64,000 nucleotides of DNA from Aquarana catesbeiana (taxonomy: Eukaryota > Chordata > Amphibia > Anura > Ranidae): NCBI RefSeq assembly GCF_042186555.1, contig NC_133328.1:497391106-497455105 (forward strand). The letters are read 5' to 3'. A program made the position numbers and the translations under genes. This document shows, piece by piece, positions 21,590 through 32,267 of this stretch; position 1 is the first letter of the stretch, and the number at the start of each line of letters is the position of its first letter. The notes beneath the pieces were generated by a model that did no database searches, was not told the origin of the DNA, and saw only the letters and a program-made list of their open reading frames with translations.

Positions 21590-22201
21590 CGTATCCCTTT
21601 TGTTCTGATGAGGGCAACCACAGCCAAAAGAACTTTCGAGAAGACCCAAGGTAAGGTTGTCAGCCCAAAAGGGAGGCAGGTGAACTGTAGATGTTCTTGC
21701 CAGACCACAAACCGGAGCTAATTGCAAAATTCTTCTGCTACAGACACATAGAAATAGGCATCATTTAAGTCGATTGAGACTAGCCAGTCGCCCAGCTGCA
21801 CGGCTTACTGGATGGTAGACAATCTCCAATTTGAATCTTTTGTGCTTTATAAACATGTTTAAGTAAGTTAAATCTATCACGGGGTGCCATGAGCCATGCC
21901 ATTTTTCTTTAACACTAGGAAGAGAGGGGAGTACACCCCTTGTAATTCTTTGCCTTTCGGGACAGGCACCACAGCTCCCTGCGTCATCAGAGAATCCACA
22001 TAAGACAGTAGCACCTGCTTTTTTTTCTTCTGACCGTGGTAGCAGGGTAGGGATAAACCTGAAGGGTGGGGAGAGTGTTGATGAAGGACCATATGTGGCC
22101 TGTGGATGTGGTCTTGATGGTCCAGTAGTCTGAGATTGAAGCCACCCAGACGTGCCAGAAGAGAAGCAAACGCGCCCCACCCTGGACAGGTCCAATCTCA
22201 A
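21590..22201 (-). pseudogene. DIRS reverse transcriptase, upstream half
   Basis: Contains VPKGKELQGVYSPLFLVLKKNG, then PVIDLTYLN, GDWLVSIDLNDAYF (catalytic-Asp motif A region, in a broken frame near 21770) and LQFTCLPFGLTTLPWVFSKV (motif B region), ending in GIRLY. This is the fingers-palm order of the DIRS/Gypsy RT. The match resumes at 20590 with the catalytic YLDN block. At least two frame shifts lie between 21708 and 22092. Confidence 0.75.
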
Positions 22202-22597
22202 AATGATTTAGAAGGCTCACGTCCACTGGATGCCTGGCTCTTGGCGGATTTCTGGAAGGATGTCTGACCCCTCCTCCAGCTTCTTCTGAAGTTTTGGCTC
22301 GGCCGGTAGGAGCGTGCTTCCCTTGAATGCTCTGTGCTGCGTCTTCTTCACTGGCGCCTATCCTGGGCCAAGAAACTGGACTTCCCACCCGTTGCCTGTG
22401 CTATGGCACTCTCCAGCCTGTTACCAAATAACGAGGATCCCTTAAAGGGGATCCTACACCAGGCTTGTTTGGATGCTGAGTAAGCCAGCCAAAGGCGCAA
22501 CCATAAGGCCTGCTTAGCCGTGACCGAAGAAAGCATAGTCCGGGCCAACAGGCGAATGAGATCGATTGAAGCCTATCCCCAGGAAGGCCGTTGCCAG

Positions 22598-23163
22598 CTA
22601 CAATTCTTGGACGGCCAAGCCCCTGGCCAGTTCTTCTGAAATGTTGCCCCTGAGCACTGAATCCACATTCTCTTTCCAGGCTTCTGTTGCCTTGGACATA
22701 GCCATGAGGGCCAAGGCAGGCTTGTAGGCCATACCGGCTAGCTCATAGATTCTCTTAAAACCTTGATCTATTCTCCTCTCGAGCCCATCCTTGAAGAACA
22801 CAGCGTCCTCCAGAGGAAGAGTAACCTATGTAGCCAGTCACATCAGTGCCGCATCTACCAGGGGAACATTTTCCAAGTGCTTCATGTCATCTGCCTTCTT
22901 GTCCACTTTACCCCCATTCCTCCACAATAATGTCTTTCAACTCTGATAGGAGTGGAAAATTAGAGAGTTCCTTCCCCAAGTGCTTAAAGAATTTTCTTTG
23001 CTTAGCTGGAAGGATCTTCCCATTTGAGGGCCTCTGACTGCTTTAATCAGTGGTGAGACTAGGGCAAAGTCGAAGCCTCCGAGAAACTCGTCTCCCTCAA
23101 CATCTGAAGACCCGGGAGATGCTTCATAGGGCTGGGATAGGCCTGGATCCTTGTAAAGGTACC
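22598..23163 (-). pseudogene. DIRS gag-like protein, C-terminal part
   Basis: Minus-strand segments YLYKDPGLSQPYEASPG, SLEDA-type text (LPLEDAVFFKDGLERRIDQGF) and an Ala-rich helical region (YKPALALMAMSKATEAW) have the character of DIRS ORF1 (gag). The frame is interrupted by stops around 22830. The region joins the N-terminal part at 28345-28775 if the Gypsy insertion is removed. Confidence 0.65.
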
Positions 23164-23595
23164 TGTGATAGGTAGTGTCCAAAGTGGAGCTTGTGTGCTG
23201 AGGATTCAGGCGAAAACTTAGTCAGGCAGATCAGGCAAAGCGGTACACGATCGAAATCCAGAGAGTGGTCAGGCAGGCAAAGGTCATACACCAGCTGGCG
23301 GTGAAGTACAAAATCAGCAGGCTAGAGAGTAGTCAGAAATTTAGGCAGAGGTTCATATATGTTATTCAGAGTCACAAAGCAGTCACAACACCCATGGAGC
23401 TAGTCCACACAAATGGGCACTGAGAGATAGGAAGTGCTGCTATTTACGGGCTGCTTTGATTGTAGATTGTCCACAGCTGGCAGCAGGTGGGGCTAGTGAG
23501 TTCAAGGTAATGCATCAAACTTAGAGAACATATCCATAACTCCAGAGCTCTTCTGTGGCACAACAAATAAGACTGCAGCTGTGGGACCAGGAACA
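23164..23595 (-). repeat. Gypsy 3' LTR
   Basis: 432 bp, plus-strand reading TGTGATAGGTAGTG...GACCAGGAACA. It lacks the short GTTCGCAACAGATC-type insertion seen in the other LTR (about 27970). Confidence 0.9.
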
Positions 23596-23639
23596 TCCCT
23601 GTTCGAATACACCCAGGTACATGACAGGGCCCCCTCCCC

Positions 23640-24286
23640 AGTGGACCCCTCCGGGGGGATGGTGGGAAAGGAGGCATGGAAGTCTCAAATAAGAGCAGGA
23701 TCATGCAAATCTTTGGCTGGGACCAGGAACGGTCTGTGACGGGATATCCCTTCCAATGAACCAGATACCGTAGGCCACGACCTGTCTTCTGGAATCAAAA
23801 ATCTTAGAGACTTCAAACTAATTTTGTCCATCAACAAGAACAGGAGAAGGTAGCTGTTGCGTTCTGGAGTAGCGATTGAAAATTGCCTTTTTGAGGAGGG
23901 AAACGTGGAATACGGGGTGTATCCAGAGAGAGGGCAAATTTCAACCGATAGGAGACTGGCCCAACTCGAGCAATAATTCTGTAAGGACCGATGAATCGAG
24001 GGCCCAATTTGGTAGAAGGTTGTTTCAGTCTCACGTATTTGGTTGATAGCCAAACTCTGTCCCCCACCACATATGGAGGTATTTGGCATCTTCGATGTTG
24101 GAGAAAAGCGCATACTTGCCTGCTGACTTCCACAGTAATAAGAGAATCTTTATCCAATGTAGCAGAATATTTTTCACCCGCTGATCTGCTGCTGGTACAC
24201 CAGAAGAAGGCTGAAGTAGGGGAAAAGTCTGAGGGTGATAGCCTAGGGCTGCGTAGAATGGTGTGGTATGAAGAGCACTGTGCCAA
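23640..24286 (-). pseudogene. Gypsy integrase C-terminus and chromodomain remnant
   Basis: Minus-strand text VGDRVWLSTKYVRLKQPSTKLGPRFIGPYRII is the integrase GPY/F-type C-terminal module. It is followed in another frame by a chromodomain-like tail (about 23690-23830: a SLRFLIPEDRSWPTVSGSLEG region in one frame, with aromatic residues in the next). The chromodomain would tether integration to modified chromatin. One or more frame shifts split the region. Confidence 0.7.
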
Positions 24287-24322
24287 TGGGAATTAATGGC
24301 GAACTCAGTCAAAGGCAAATAC

Positions 24323-24996
24323 TCAGACCAGTTGGAGTGTAAGGCATTGACATAATGTCGAAGATAGGTTTCCAGGGTCTGGTTCATACGTTTGGTTTGA
24401 CCATCTGAGGGTGATGTGAGGTAGAGAGAGAGCGTTACTCCGTTTCTTCCAGACCGCTCTCCAGAATCGGGAAACAAACTGGGATTCGCTCTCTGAAATG
24501 ACATTGGTAGGTATGCCATGATATCTCACAATATGGGAAAGGAAGAGGGTAGACAGTGCTTCCGCTGTAGGTAATCCCGGGAGCGGCACAAAATGAGACA
24601 TTTTGGAAAAGCAATCCACTATGACCCATATAGCAGTCATGCCCTCAGACTTGGGGGTAAGTCTAATTAAGTCCGTAGTCAAATGGATCCAAGGCTGGTG
24701 AGGTGCCGGAAGTGGTTGTAACAGTCCAGTAGGCAATGTGCGGGGTACTTTATTAGCAGCACAAGTTGGACAGTCAGTCACATAGTAACATCCCTTTTCA
24801 TATGAGGCCACCAGAAATGACGCTGCAAGGTCTTAAGAGTGATGGTGACACCAGGATGACCAGATAACACACCATCATGTGCCCAGAGGAGTACAGGTTT
24901 TCTGAGGCTAGGGGCTACGAACAGGCGACCTGGTGGTATCTTCAAGCCTTGGGGAACACGATTCTGGGTTTCTTGTAACTGTTGCGAAAGAGCCAT
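24323..24996 (-). pseudogene. Gypsy integrase, zinc and catalytic domains
   Basis: The N-terminal HHCC module is visible as LLWAHDGVLSGHPG, then CYYVTDCPTCAANK, split between two frames at about 24790. The catalytic core follows: HLTTDLIRL (first Asp), IVDCFSKMSHFVPLPG, and VISESESQF, where families normally have SDRG. The second catalytic Asp thus appears as Glu. The frame then changes at about 24430. Inactive. Confidence 0.8.
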
Positions 24997-25175
24997 AGAG
25001 ATTTGTGCGACGATTTTGTGAGGTGGGATTATATACTGCTTGGTAGGTTGATTTTCTTCAGAGGTAGCGAACTGTCTGGAAAGAGCATCGGCTTTCTTGT
25101 TTTTATGCCCAGGAACATAAGAAAGAACAAAATTAAAACGGGAGAAAAACAGATCCCATCAAGCCTGATGTGAGT

Positions 25176-25538
25176 TCAAACGTCTTGCAGTCTGAATTTA
25201 CAGCAGGTTTTTATGGTCAGTGAGGATAGAAAAAGGCTTAGGAGTCCCTTCCAGAAGATGTCGCCATTCAGACAATGCCAATTTGATAGCCAGTAGTTCT
25301 TGATTCCCAAATCGTAATTCATCTCCGCTGGAGAAAACTTTCTAGAAAAAAAAAGCGCTACTGGATGGATTCTACCGGACTTAGGCTGTCTCTGGGACAG
25401 CACGGCACCTGCTCCTACCTCAGAAGCATCAACCTCAACTATATACTGGAGATCGGGATTTGGATGCTGAAGAATTGGAGCCTTGCTAAACATGTCTTTT
25501 AATTGCTGGAAAGCCGATTCCGCTTCTGAGGGCCACAC
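25176..25538 (-). pseudogene. Gypsy RNase H domain
   Basis: Contains AFQQLKDMFSKAPILQHPNPD, IVEVDASEVGAGAVLSQ (catalytic Asp in VDAS) and HPVALFFSRKFSPAEMNYD. This is the standard connection/RNase H order after the RT. The C-terminal end of the domain is shifted out of frame at about 25290. Confidence 0.85.
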
Positions 25539-25648
25539 CTTGCAATTTGTACCTTAGTCATAGCAGTAAGGTGGGCCACAATGGAGGAAAAACCTTTGAT
25601 GAAGCGTTTGTAGTAATTTGCGAACCCTAGAAAGCTTTGGAGCCCTCT

Positions 25649-26518
25649 TTAAGTGGTCGGTTGGGGCAATTGCAAGACAGCGGAAAGTTTTTGAGGGTCC
25701 ATTTGGAAACCGACAGCAGTTATACTGTATCCAAGGAAAGGAATACGGCTTTGATGGAAATTGCATTTCTCAATCTTTGCGTAAAGATGGTTTTCTCTCA
25801 GTCGTTGTAATACCTGCTTTACATGTGAGATGTGCTCTAAATGAGTCTTGGAAAAGATTAAAATGTCATCCAAGTAGATGATCACAAAACTGTTGCTGAA
25901 ATCATGAAAAATGTCATTCATGAAACATTGGAAGACAGCAGGGGCGTTACACAACCCAAATGGCATAACCAGATATTCAGAATGTCCATTACAAGTGTTG
26001 AATGCTGTCTTCCACTCGTCCCCGTCTTTAATTTGAATCAGATTATAAGCCCATCGTAGGGCCAGTTTAGAGAAGATAACGGCTCCCTTAAGTACATCAA
26101 AAAGTTCAAGAATGAGAGGCAAAGGGTAGGAGTCTTTTACAGTGATTTGATTTAACCCTCGATAGTCTATGCATGGTCGAAGACCCCATCTTTTTTTTCA
26201 AAGAAAAAAAACTGCCCCTACTGGAGAAGAGGGTCGGATAAAACCTTTTTCCAAGTTGTCTTTTACGTATTCCTCCATAGATTTTTGTTCAGGCAAAGAC
26301 AGGGGATAGGTCCTTCCTTTGGGAAGAGGTGCTCCAGGAATCAAATTAACTGTGCAGTCAAAAGAATGATGTGGAGGTAAAACCTCTGCCTTTTGCTTGC
26401 AAAATACATCTGAAAACTCATGGTATTCACAAGGCAAGGTAGGTGGGATGGGCACGGAAGCCAACAGACAACCAGAAAGTCTTTTGGGTTGAGACAAACA
26501 GTTTAGATGACAGAACAA
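25649..26518 (-). pseudogene. Gypsy reverse transcriptase
   Basis: N-terminal region FDCTVNLIPGAPLPKGRTY and LEKGFIRPSSPVGAVFF. The palm follows: FSKLALRWAYNLIQI (motif A, where the usual catalytic Asp is Ala), YLVMPFGLCNAPAVFQ and FVIIYLDDILIFS (intact YLDD), then FLGYSI. A frame change separates 26198 from 26122. The motif A substitution and frame breaks make it non-functional. Confidence 0.88.
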
Positions 26519-26539
26519 CCCTCGAGGTTAGTTCTCCAT

Positions 26540-26951
26540 TTTCCCAATCAAAAGAAGGGTTATGTTGTTGAAACCATGGGTAACCAAGGAAAACGTGCAG
26601 AAGTGGAGAATCAATAAGAGACAAGACAACTTCCTCTTTGTGGAGTACGCCTACCTGAAGGGTGATTGTCGTAGTCTCAAATTTTCCAATGCCATCTCCC
26701 AAAGGTTGTCCATTCAGGGTGGTGATGTTCAGGGGTCTAGACTTTGGAACAAATGGGATGTTATTTTCTTAAGCAAAAGTGTAGTCCAAGAATATGCCAG
26801 CAGCTCCAGAATCCACAAAAACCTCACAGGAGACAAGTTTAGAGGGTAAATGGATCATTGCGGGAACGGTAATCTTGGTCTTGGAGGATATACCTGTAAG
26901 GTCTAACCCAGCTCCTCCAACACTGGTTAGACCCTGCCTTTTAATGGACAA
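26540..26951 (-). pseudogene. Gypsy aspartic protease
   Basis: The active-site motif VFVDSGAAG is visible in a short frame (26769-26951) that ends in a stop where one Gln codon is expected (CAA to TAA). The following text, FVPKSRPLNITTLNG and later HVFLGYPWFQQHNPSFDW, matches the rest of a Gypsy protease and linker. It would cleave the Gag-Pol precursor. Confidence 0.8.
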
Positions 26952-27820
26952 GAAGGGCAGACAGATAACAAATGTCCTTTAAGTCCACAGTACAGGCATA
27001 GGCCCAATGCACGCCTCCTTTGTTTCTCCGACTCAGTTAGGTGGAGACGGCTTACTTCCATGGGTTCCACAGGTGCCTGGGGTTCAACTGAGATTTCAGG
27101 TTCTGGCTGAGGTGGTGCTTGGAAGTTAGGGACCAAATGGTAAACTGGCCTAGGAAACTTGCGAGTTCTAAGTCTCTCTTGGCATCTTTGATACCGGACA
27201 TCCAAACGAACACACAGCTCTATGAATTTCTCAAGGTCTTCTGTCGAATCCTTATAGACTAATTCGTCCTTGATGTGATCTGTAAGACCTTTTCGGAAGG
27301 CTGCATGTAATGCCCTTGAGTCCCAATTAGTCTCAGCAGCCAGGATACGGAACTCGATAGCATATTGTGCCATAGACCTGGTACCTTGTATGTCCAAAAG
27401 TGAGTACTCAGCTGCAGAAGCTCTATCTAGCTTGCCAAATACAGTCTGGAGAGAAGCCAGAACTTTGTCAGCGTCTTGCAGCACAGGATCATTGCGTTCC
27501 AGGTAAGGAGAGACCCAGGCCAGGGCCTTCCCCTTTAACAAGGAAATTACAAAAGTCACTTTGGGAGATGAAGTGTTAAAAGTCCCAGGGTTGTTGCAAA
27601 AAAGCAAACTGCAAACATTTAATAAGCCTCTGCAGTCCTCAGTATCACCATCAAATTTTTCAGGCAGGGGAAGTTTGGGTGGTACAGAAGAGGTAGGTTG
27701 GATTGGAGCAGGAGTCTGTACTGTTGCAGAAGTACTAGGCAAGCAAGATTTAAGCATAGTACAAAGTTCATCTACCTTGGCATCCAGGGAAGAAAGATGC
27801 TGTTCATGAGCTCCAATCAA
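26927..27820 (-). CDS. Gypsy gag, open frame of 297 codons
   Basis: Encodes a capsid-like region (LPLPEKFDGDTEDCRG, VTFVISLLKGKALAWVSPYLE, AEYSLLDIQG, ALHAAFRKGL; residues about 55-215) and a C-terminal zinc knuckle CLYCGLKGHLLSVC (CX2CX4HX4C). This is the standard Gag of sushi-like Gypsy elements, binding RNA and forming particles. The first codon of the open frame is TTG; the natural ATG upstream is not recognisable and seems lost. A one-base shift after the knuckle separates gag from the protease frame. It is the only long intact frame of this element. Confidence 0.8.
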   Translation of the reverse strand: MIGAHEQHLSSLDAKVDELCTMLKSCLPSTSATVQTPAPIQPTSSVPPKLPLPEKFDGDTEDCRGLLNVCSLLFCNNPGTFNTSSPKVTFVISLLKGKALAWVSPYLERNDPVLQDADKVLASLQTVFGKLDRASAAEYSLLDIQGTRSMAQYAIEFRILAAETNWDSRALHAAFRKGLTDHIKDELVYKDSTEDLEKFIELCVRLDVRYQRCQERLRTRKFPRPVYHLVPNFQAPPQPEPEISVEPQAPVEPMEVSRLHLTESEKQRRRALGLCLYCGLKGHLLSVCPSCPLKGRV

Positions 27821-27899
27821 TTGTCCCTGACGTGAAATTGCCTTAACAATCTCAGGCAGGGTCCACTGCCATTGTGGCCCATTTTTAATGTAAGATACC

Positions 27900-28344
27900 T
27901 GTGATAGGTAGTGTCTGAATCGGAGCTTGTGTGCTGAGGATTCAGACGAAAACTTAGCCAGGCAGATCAGGTTCGCAACAGATCAGGCAAAGCAGTACAC
28001 GACTGAAATCCAGAGAGTGGTCAGGCAGGCAAAGGTCATACACGAGCTGGCGGTGAAGTACAAAATCAGCAGGCTAGAGAGTAGTCAGGAATTCAGACAG
28101 AGGTTCATATGCGGTATTCAGAATCACAAAGCAGTCACAACACCCAGGGAGCTAGTCCACATAAACGGGCCCTGAGAGATAGGAAGTGCTGCTATTTATA
28201 GACTGCTTTGATTGTAGATTGACCACAGCTGGCAGCAGGTGGGGCTAGTAATGCAAAGTAATGCATCAAACAGAGAACATAGCCATAACTCCAGAGCTCT
28301 TCTGTGGCACAACAAGTAAGACTGCAGCTGTGGGACCAGGAACA
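27900..28344 (-). repeat. Gypsy 5' LTR
   Basis: 445 bp, the partner of the LTR at 23164-23595. As the element is on the minus strand, this copy is upstream. Confidence 0.9.
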
Positions 28345-28775
28345 TGCCAATCCTCTTGGGCCTCTTCAGCCAGGGAGACTGATATAGTGGTGGGTCGAAC
28401 TCCACTCCTTCAGGGACTGCTGCACCACACGCTTCACTAGAGACTCCATTTGTTGGTTTTCAGTCTCTTTTTCCCCGACCGCTCAGGCATAGCATGGTTC
28501 ACATAAAGACTTGCTCCCGGGACTTGTGTCCCATATTCCAAGCAGGCTCTGCAGTCAGAGCGGCTGTCATGGTAGTGGGTGCGGTGCCTGGAGGAGGAAT
28601 GGGAACATCTCCTCTGTTGATGGGCCCTAGACTGGGAGTCACGTCTGCACCAGGAGGAAGAACCCTGACGTTGCGGCCTGGCAAGGTCTCTGTCGTCCCG
28701 TGCCACGAACTGCCAATCTGACCTGGAAGGGCTAAATAAAAAAGGGAAACAGGTAGGGAAACAGAGGCATGTCAT
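28345..28775 (-). pseudogene. DIRS gag-like protein, N-terminal part
   Basis: Minus-strand frame rich in Arg, Ser and His (SRHRTHYHDSRSDCRA), as in DIRS ORF1 N-terminal regions. It then reaches LAEEAQEDW right before the Gypsy insertion. The start codon is uncertain: the longest open frame begins with a hydrophobic stretch that may be out of frame. Continues at 23163 beyond the Gypsy. Confidence 0.55.
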
Positions 28776-29829
28776 TAGGACGCATGTCCATCCACAAACG
28801 GTCCTGGCCCCTCCCTCTCACCCGCACGTACCTTGTGGGTGAGGGCTGGCTGCATGGAGGCGATGACCTGTCCATGGCACCCTGGAGGAAGCCCAGGCGA
28901 AGATCCTACAGCCTGCAGGAAAATCACCCAACAGTCCTGGGACAAAAAGAAAAGGAATATGGTAACACAATAGTAACACCACTTCCCCTTTAAGAGCCAC
29001 CACTCCCCCATAAACCACAGTCCTGGGCTGGTGCTTACCTAATGTTGGATGCCCATGGCTTGGGGAAGTTGCTGCACACTGCCCGCAGGAAATCCCACAG
29101 TGACAGGGGCTGACAGGCTTTTAAATTCCCTGCCATGGTGACGTCACCGCCGTCAGGCGCCAGGCCCTCTGCCGAGCTGCACATGCATGATCCAAGCCTC
29201 GGGTTCACCCGGAAGAGAGACAGCGTCCTGGAATGCAGAAGCGCTCCAGGCACAATATAAGGCTGAACTAAAGCCAGGGAGTGAAACAAAGAAGAAAGGG
29301 GGGGTAAGGACGACGCTGGGCCCTGGGCTTTCCACCGCATAATTGGTATCCCCGATGCCAGCCCGCTCGGGGCTTATTCATCCAGACTCGACATTATGTG
29401 AGCAATGCAAGTACATCCTCGATGTAGGTCCAATGAGGACGACAAAAAAGGAATGCAGTCTCTGGCTGTGAGCTCAAACTTATGGGAATGGATTCCTATA
29501 GCATTGGAGAGGAGGCGGGGTTAACCCACACATACAAAAAAGGTGTCCACTGCCCCCAACTATAACTGGCCATTGCAGCAAGCGGCATTGGAAGGCAACA
29601 TATGATATAAACAAGGCCAATGATAAATTCAAGCAAAAATCCAAGCTTACTCACCGACCAGCCTGCTGACAACCGAATCAACCTAACAGTATGTGTTAAA
29701 ACAGGGGTTTAGTCTGCACACATTTGCAAGAACATGCGTAAGCCACAGAGCCCTGTCAAGGCACCCTGTATCTGTGGCCCTATCACTAGCTTAACCCACA
29801 CGTAGGCTGCCATGGAGTCTGTCAGAAAA
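28776..29829 (-). other. DIRS 5' untranslated region and terminal repeat
   Basis: About 1 kb upstream of the DIRS gag on the minus strand, ending in the inverted terminal repeat near 29802-29829. Several short ORFs on both strands have no family features. There is nothing else to annotate here. Confidence 0.55.
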
Positions 29830-30020
29830 GATGCATTGTATAAATTGTATATCTCCTGGTCAGGGGAGAAACGTGAAAACAAAGATGTTCATATTAAAAG
29901 AAAAAACAGCTAGATCAGGGTTTGATCTAGGTCAGGTTTAGGGTAAAGGTTCATGCTCAGAGTAAATGTATTTTTTATTATTTTGAGTCAGTTTTCCTTT
30001 GATAATAATAATATTATAAA
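29830..30020. other. Spacer, AT-rich
   Basis: Short AT-rich interval with an ATAATAATAAT motif at the right edge, possibly an L2-tail relic. No gene. Confidence 0.4.
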
Positions 30021-31062
30021 TGTAGCGCTGGTAGATTTCTAATCTACCACTTATAGGTAAATTTACTGGATCATCTGTGCTATACATTGTTCAGGTTTAA
30101 TCTAAGGTTAGTTTAGCCCCTGTTCCAGCTTGGCTGTGTTGCGTGCAGTTCCACATTGCGCCTGTGGGTGTCGTTGTCATCGTGGGTCAATGTTGGAAAG
30201 CAACAAGCTGTAGTGTATGAGTGCTCTTCTGTCCCGGACATAACTCGGCGGAGGTGGTCCTCTGAGTTGCATTCTGGGAGAGGGTACTTATGGGGCAGAC
30301 GCCATGTTTCGGGGAGCTTTTTGCCTCGTGGCCCTCCTGGCCTAGAGGTATGTGTCAGTGAGTGCTATCTTGTGGCCCTCCGGCTTGGAGGGTTACGCCG
30401 CTGCAGCCGGGCGGGTAGGCCCAGAAATCTGTCTGGGGCCTGCTACTGCTGGGATGGTCTTGTGCTGTCTGTCCTGCTGGAAGAAGCCGGACAATTGAAA
30501 AGAATCCAGGGGAGGACCCGTCTTGGAAGGGACCATGCGGAGCGCTGGTCTGGAGAGGGGCCTGGTGACTCAATTGGAGGACACATCCTAGATTGCCCTA
30601 CTACACAAGTACTGCCGGGTCGGCTTAAAGGTTCTGGTACTGTGTTTGCTGTTCACCGAAAACTACTAAATCCTGTGGCAGAGGATCGTATTAGTTTGTT
30701 CCACCAAAGTCTGTGGCAGAGACTTTTTGTTCGTGCTGCGTTCCGGCTGAGAGACCTATCCGGGCGGGCAAAGATTTAATCCTAAGCTGAGGATACATTC
30801 ATCCTAAAGATTTAAATTCCTTGATGCTACACCAAGAAAAGGTATTTGAACACCCCTGCAACTCTACTTCTACCTCTTTCCTGCTACTTCTTCCAGTTAT
30901 CCCCATTAAAGCATTGAAAAAGTACTTAAGTGACTGGTGCCTACATTGCCTCGCAGTAAACTCAACGGAGACCCCTAGACCCGGTGTTGGTGAAATTACA
31001 GGTAACAAGGTGACGGTAACAGCCCGCTTAAATTAGCAGCTCCACCGTGAGTTAGTGCTACA
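30021..31062 (+). mobile_element. Possible solo LTR, 1.04 kb
   Basis: Starts TGTAGCGCTGG and ends GTTAGTGCTACA, short inverted TG...CA ends. TAAA lies on both sides (30017-30020 and 31063-31066), a possible 4-bp target duplication but in A-rich sequence. ATTAAA near 30904 could be the polyadenylation signal. The open frame of 207 codons (30156-30779) has no recognisable domain and I do not consider it a gene. An LTR is the best reading; a DNA element with short inverted ends is possible. Confidence 0.45.
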
Positions 31063-31236
31063 TAAAAAAAAAGCGGGATATCCATTACCAAAACAAAACC
31101 CAATTTGTTCTGAAAAAAAACAAAACAAAAAATAGTCCACCTGCATACATTAAGCAGATATGATATGTACAATTTTACTAACACATGTCAAAGTTGTAAA
31201 ATTATGTTGAGGCATTGGGAATTGTTGTACCCTTTT

Positions 31237-31945
31237 GACTCACACCCCTCCTGTACTGTACACAAAGTGTGACATCACACCCCTCCTTTACACAGTGTGA
31301 CATCACACCCCTCTTTTACACAGTGTGACATCACACCCCTCCTGTACACAGTGTGACATCACACCCCTCCTGTACTGTAAACACAGTGTGACATCACACC
31401 CCTCCTGTACACAGTGTGACATCACACCCCTCCTGTACTGTACACACAGTGTGACATCACACCCCTCCTGTACACAGTGTGACATCACACCCCTACTGTA
31501 CACAGTGTGACATCACACCCCTCCTGTACTGTAAACACAGTGTGACATCACACCCCTCCTGTACTGTACACACAGTGTGACATCACACCCCTCCTGTACA
31601 CAGTGTGACATCACACCCCTCCTGTACACAGTGTGACATCATACCCCTCCTGTACTGTACACAGTGTGACATCACACCCCTCCTGTACACAGTGTGACAT
31701 CACACCCCGCCTGTACTGTACACAGTGTGACATCACACCCCTCCTGTACACAGTGTGACATCACACCCCTCCTGTACTGTACACACAGTGTGACATCACA
31801 CCCCTCCTGTACTGTACACACAGTGTGACATCACACCCCTCCTGTACACAGTGTGACATCACACCCCTCCTGTACTGTACACACAGTGTGACATCACACC
31901 CCTCCTGTACTGTACACACAGTGTGACATCACTCCCCTCCTGTAC
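31237..31945. repeat. Minisatellite, 28/33-35-bp units
   Basis: 22 copies of a unit containing CAGTGTGACATCACACCCC followed by TCCTGTA, with or without an extra CTGTAnACA spacer. The two unit lengths alternate irregularly. Short ORFs through it on both strands are repeat translations. It ends just left of the CpG-rich candidate promoter. Confidence 0.95.
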
Positions 31946-31959
31946 ACAGTAACAGTGGA

Positions 31960-32267
31960 GCTCCGGTACTATCCTCCGTACAGCGCGCACCATGAACACA
32001 GAATCCCAGAATGACTGAGCACAGAGCAGCTTTGTCCAGCCAGCCAGGCAGGGATCCGCCCACACCCCCTCCAGACGGCTTCCCCAGACACCCAGCTTCA
32101 GCCGGGGTGGGTGTGGCTCTCCGAGTCATGTGACGCGGCAAAAGAGAAGGGTGGGATGGGCGTGTCACGGAGCTTTGACAGAGGGGGAGGAGAAACAACA
32201 AAGCGGCGGAGCCGGCAGAAGCTGTCAGCGAGTTGGAGTGAGGAGCGGAGAGCCGGGGTAAAAGCAG
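31960..32267 (+). promoter_or_regulatory. Candidate CpG-rich promoter and first exon
   Basis: GC- and CpG-rich non-repetitive stretch between two minisatellites. It has a CACCC-type box (GGGTGTGGC, about 32109), an E-box palindrome-like GTCATGTGAC (32125-32134) of USF/MiT type and GGGCGTGTCACGG. It ends in a purine-rich exon-like segment finishing AAAAGCAG|GTAAGG at 32267/32268, a near-consensus 5' splice site. There is no TATA box, as is usual for CpG promoters, and no convincing coding ATG. I infer a non-coding first exon of a host gene on the plus strand, whose remaining exons lie outside. The gene is not identifiable. Confidence 0.45.

Larger units (their letters stand above)
23164..28344 (-). 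mobile_element. Gypsy (chromovirus-type) LTR retrotransposon, 5.2 kb
   Basis: Minus-strand element with two LTRs (23164-23595 and 27900-28344). The internal order is gag, protease, RT, RNase H, integrase, chromodomain, which is the Ty3/Gypsy order; the chromodomain-like tail indicates the chromovirus group. LTR ends are TG...CA. Target flanks are GGCA and GGTA on the minus strand, a 4-bp duplication with one mismatch. The two LTRs differ by a visible 13-bp indel and scattered substitutions, so it is not very recent. Stops, frame shifts and catalytic substitutions show it is inactive. Confidence 0.92.
18496..29829 (-). mobile_element. DIRS-type retrotransposon, ~6 kb, twice interrupted
   Basis: Minus-strand element with gag, RT, RNase H and tyrosine recombinase in that order and no integrase, which is the DIRS layout. 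Inverted terminal repeats are visible: CTGACAGACTCCTTGG and CTACGTGTGGG at the left (18500-18535), with their complements CCCACACGTAG and GAGTCTGTCAG at the right (29802-29825). A Gypsy element (23164-28344) interrupts gag, and a ~990-bp repeat-rich insert (20591-21580) interrupts the RT. The left terminus may lie up to ~50 bp further out. Several frame breaks show the copy is dead. Confidence 0.85.

Noticed and set aside
30156..30779. 207-codon ORF
   Set aside because: No domain, within an LTR-like repeat, composition rich in Arg/Gly/Trp from GC-rich DNA; not a credible gene.
31237..31945. CRISPR-like regular repeats
   Set aside because: Units are directly adjacent with no unique spacers, and the genome is vertebrate; it is a minisatellite.
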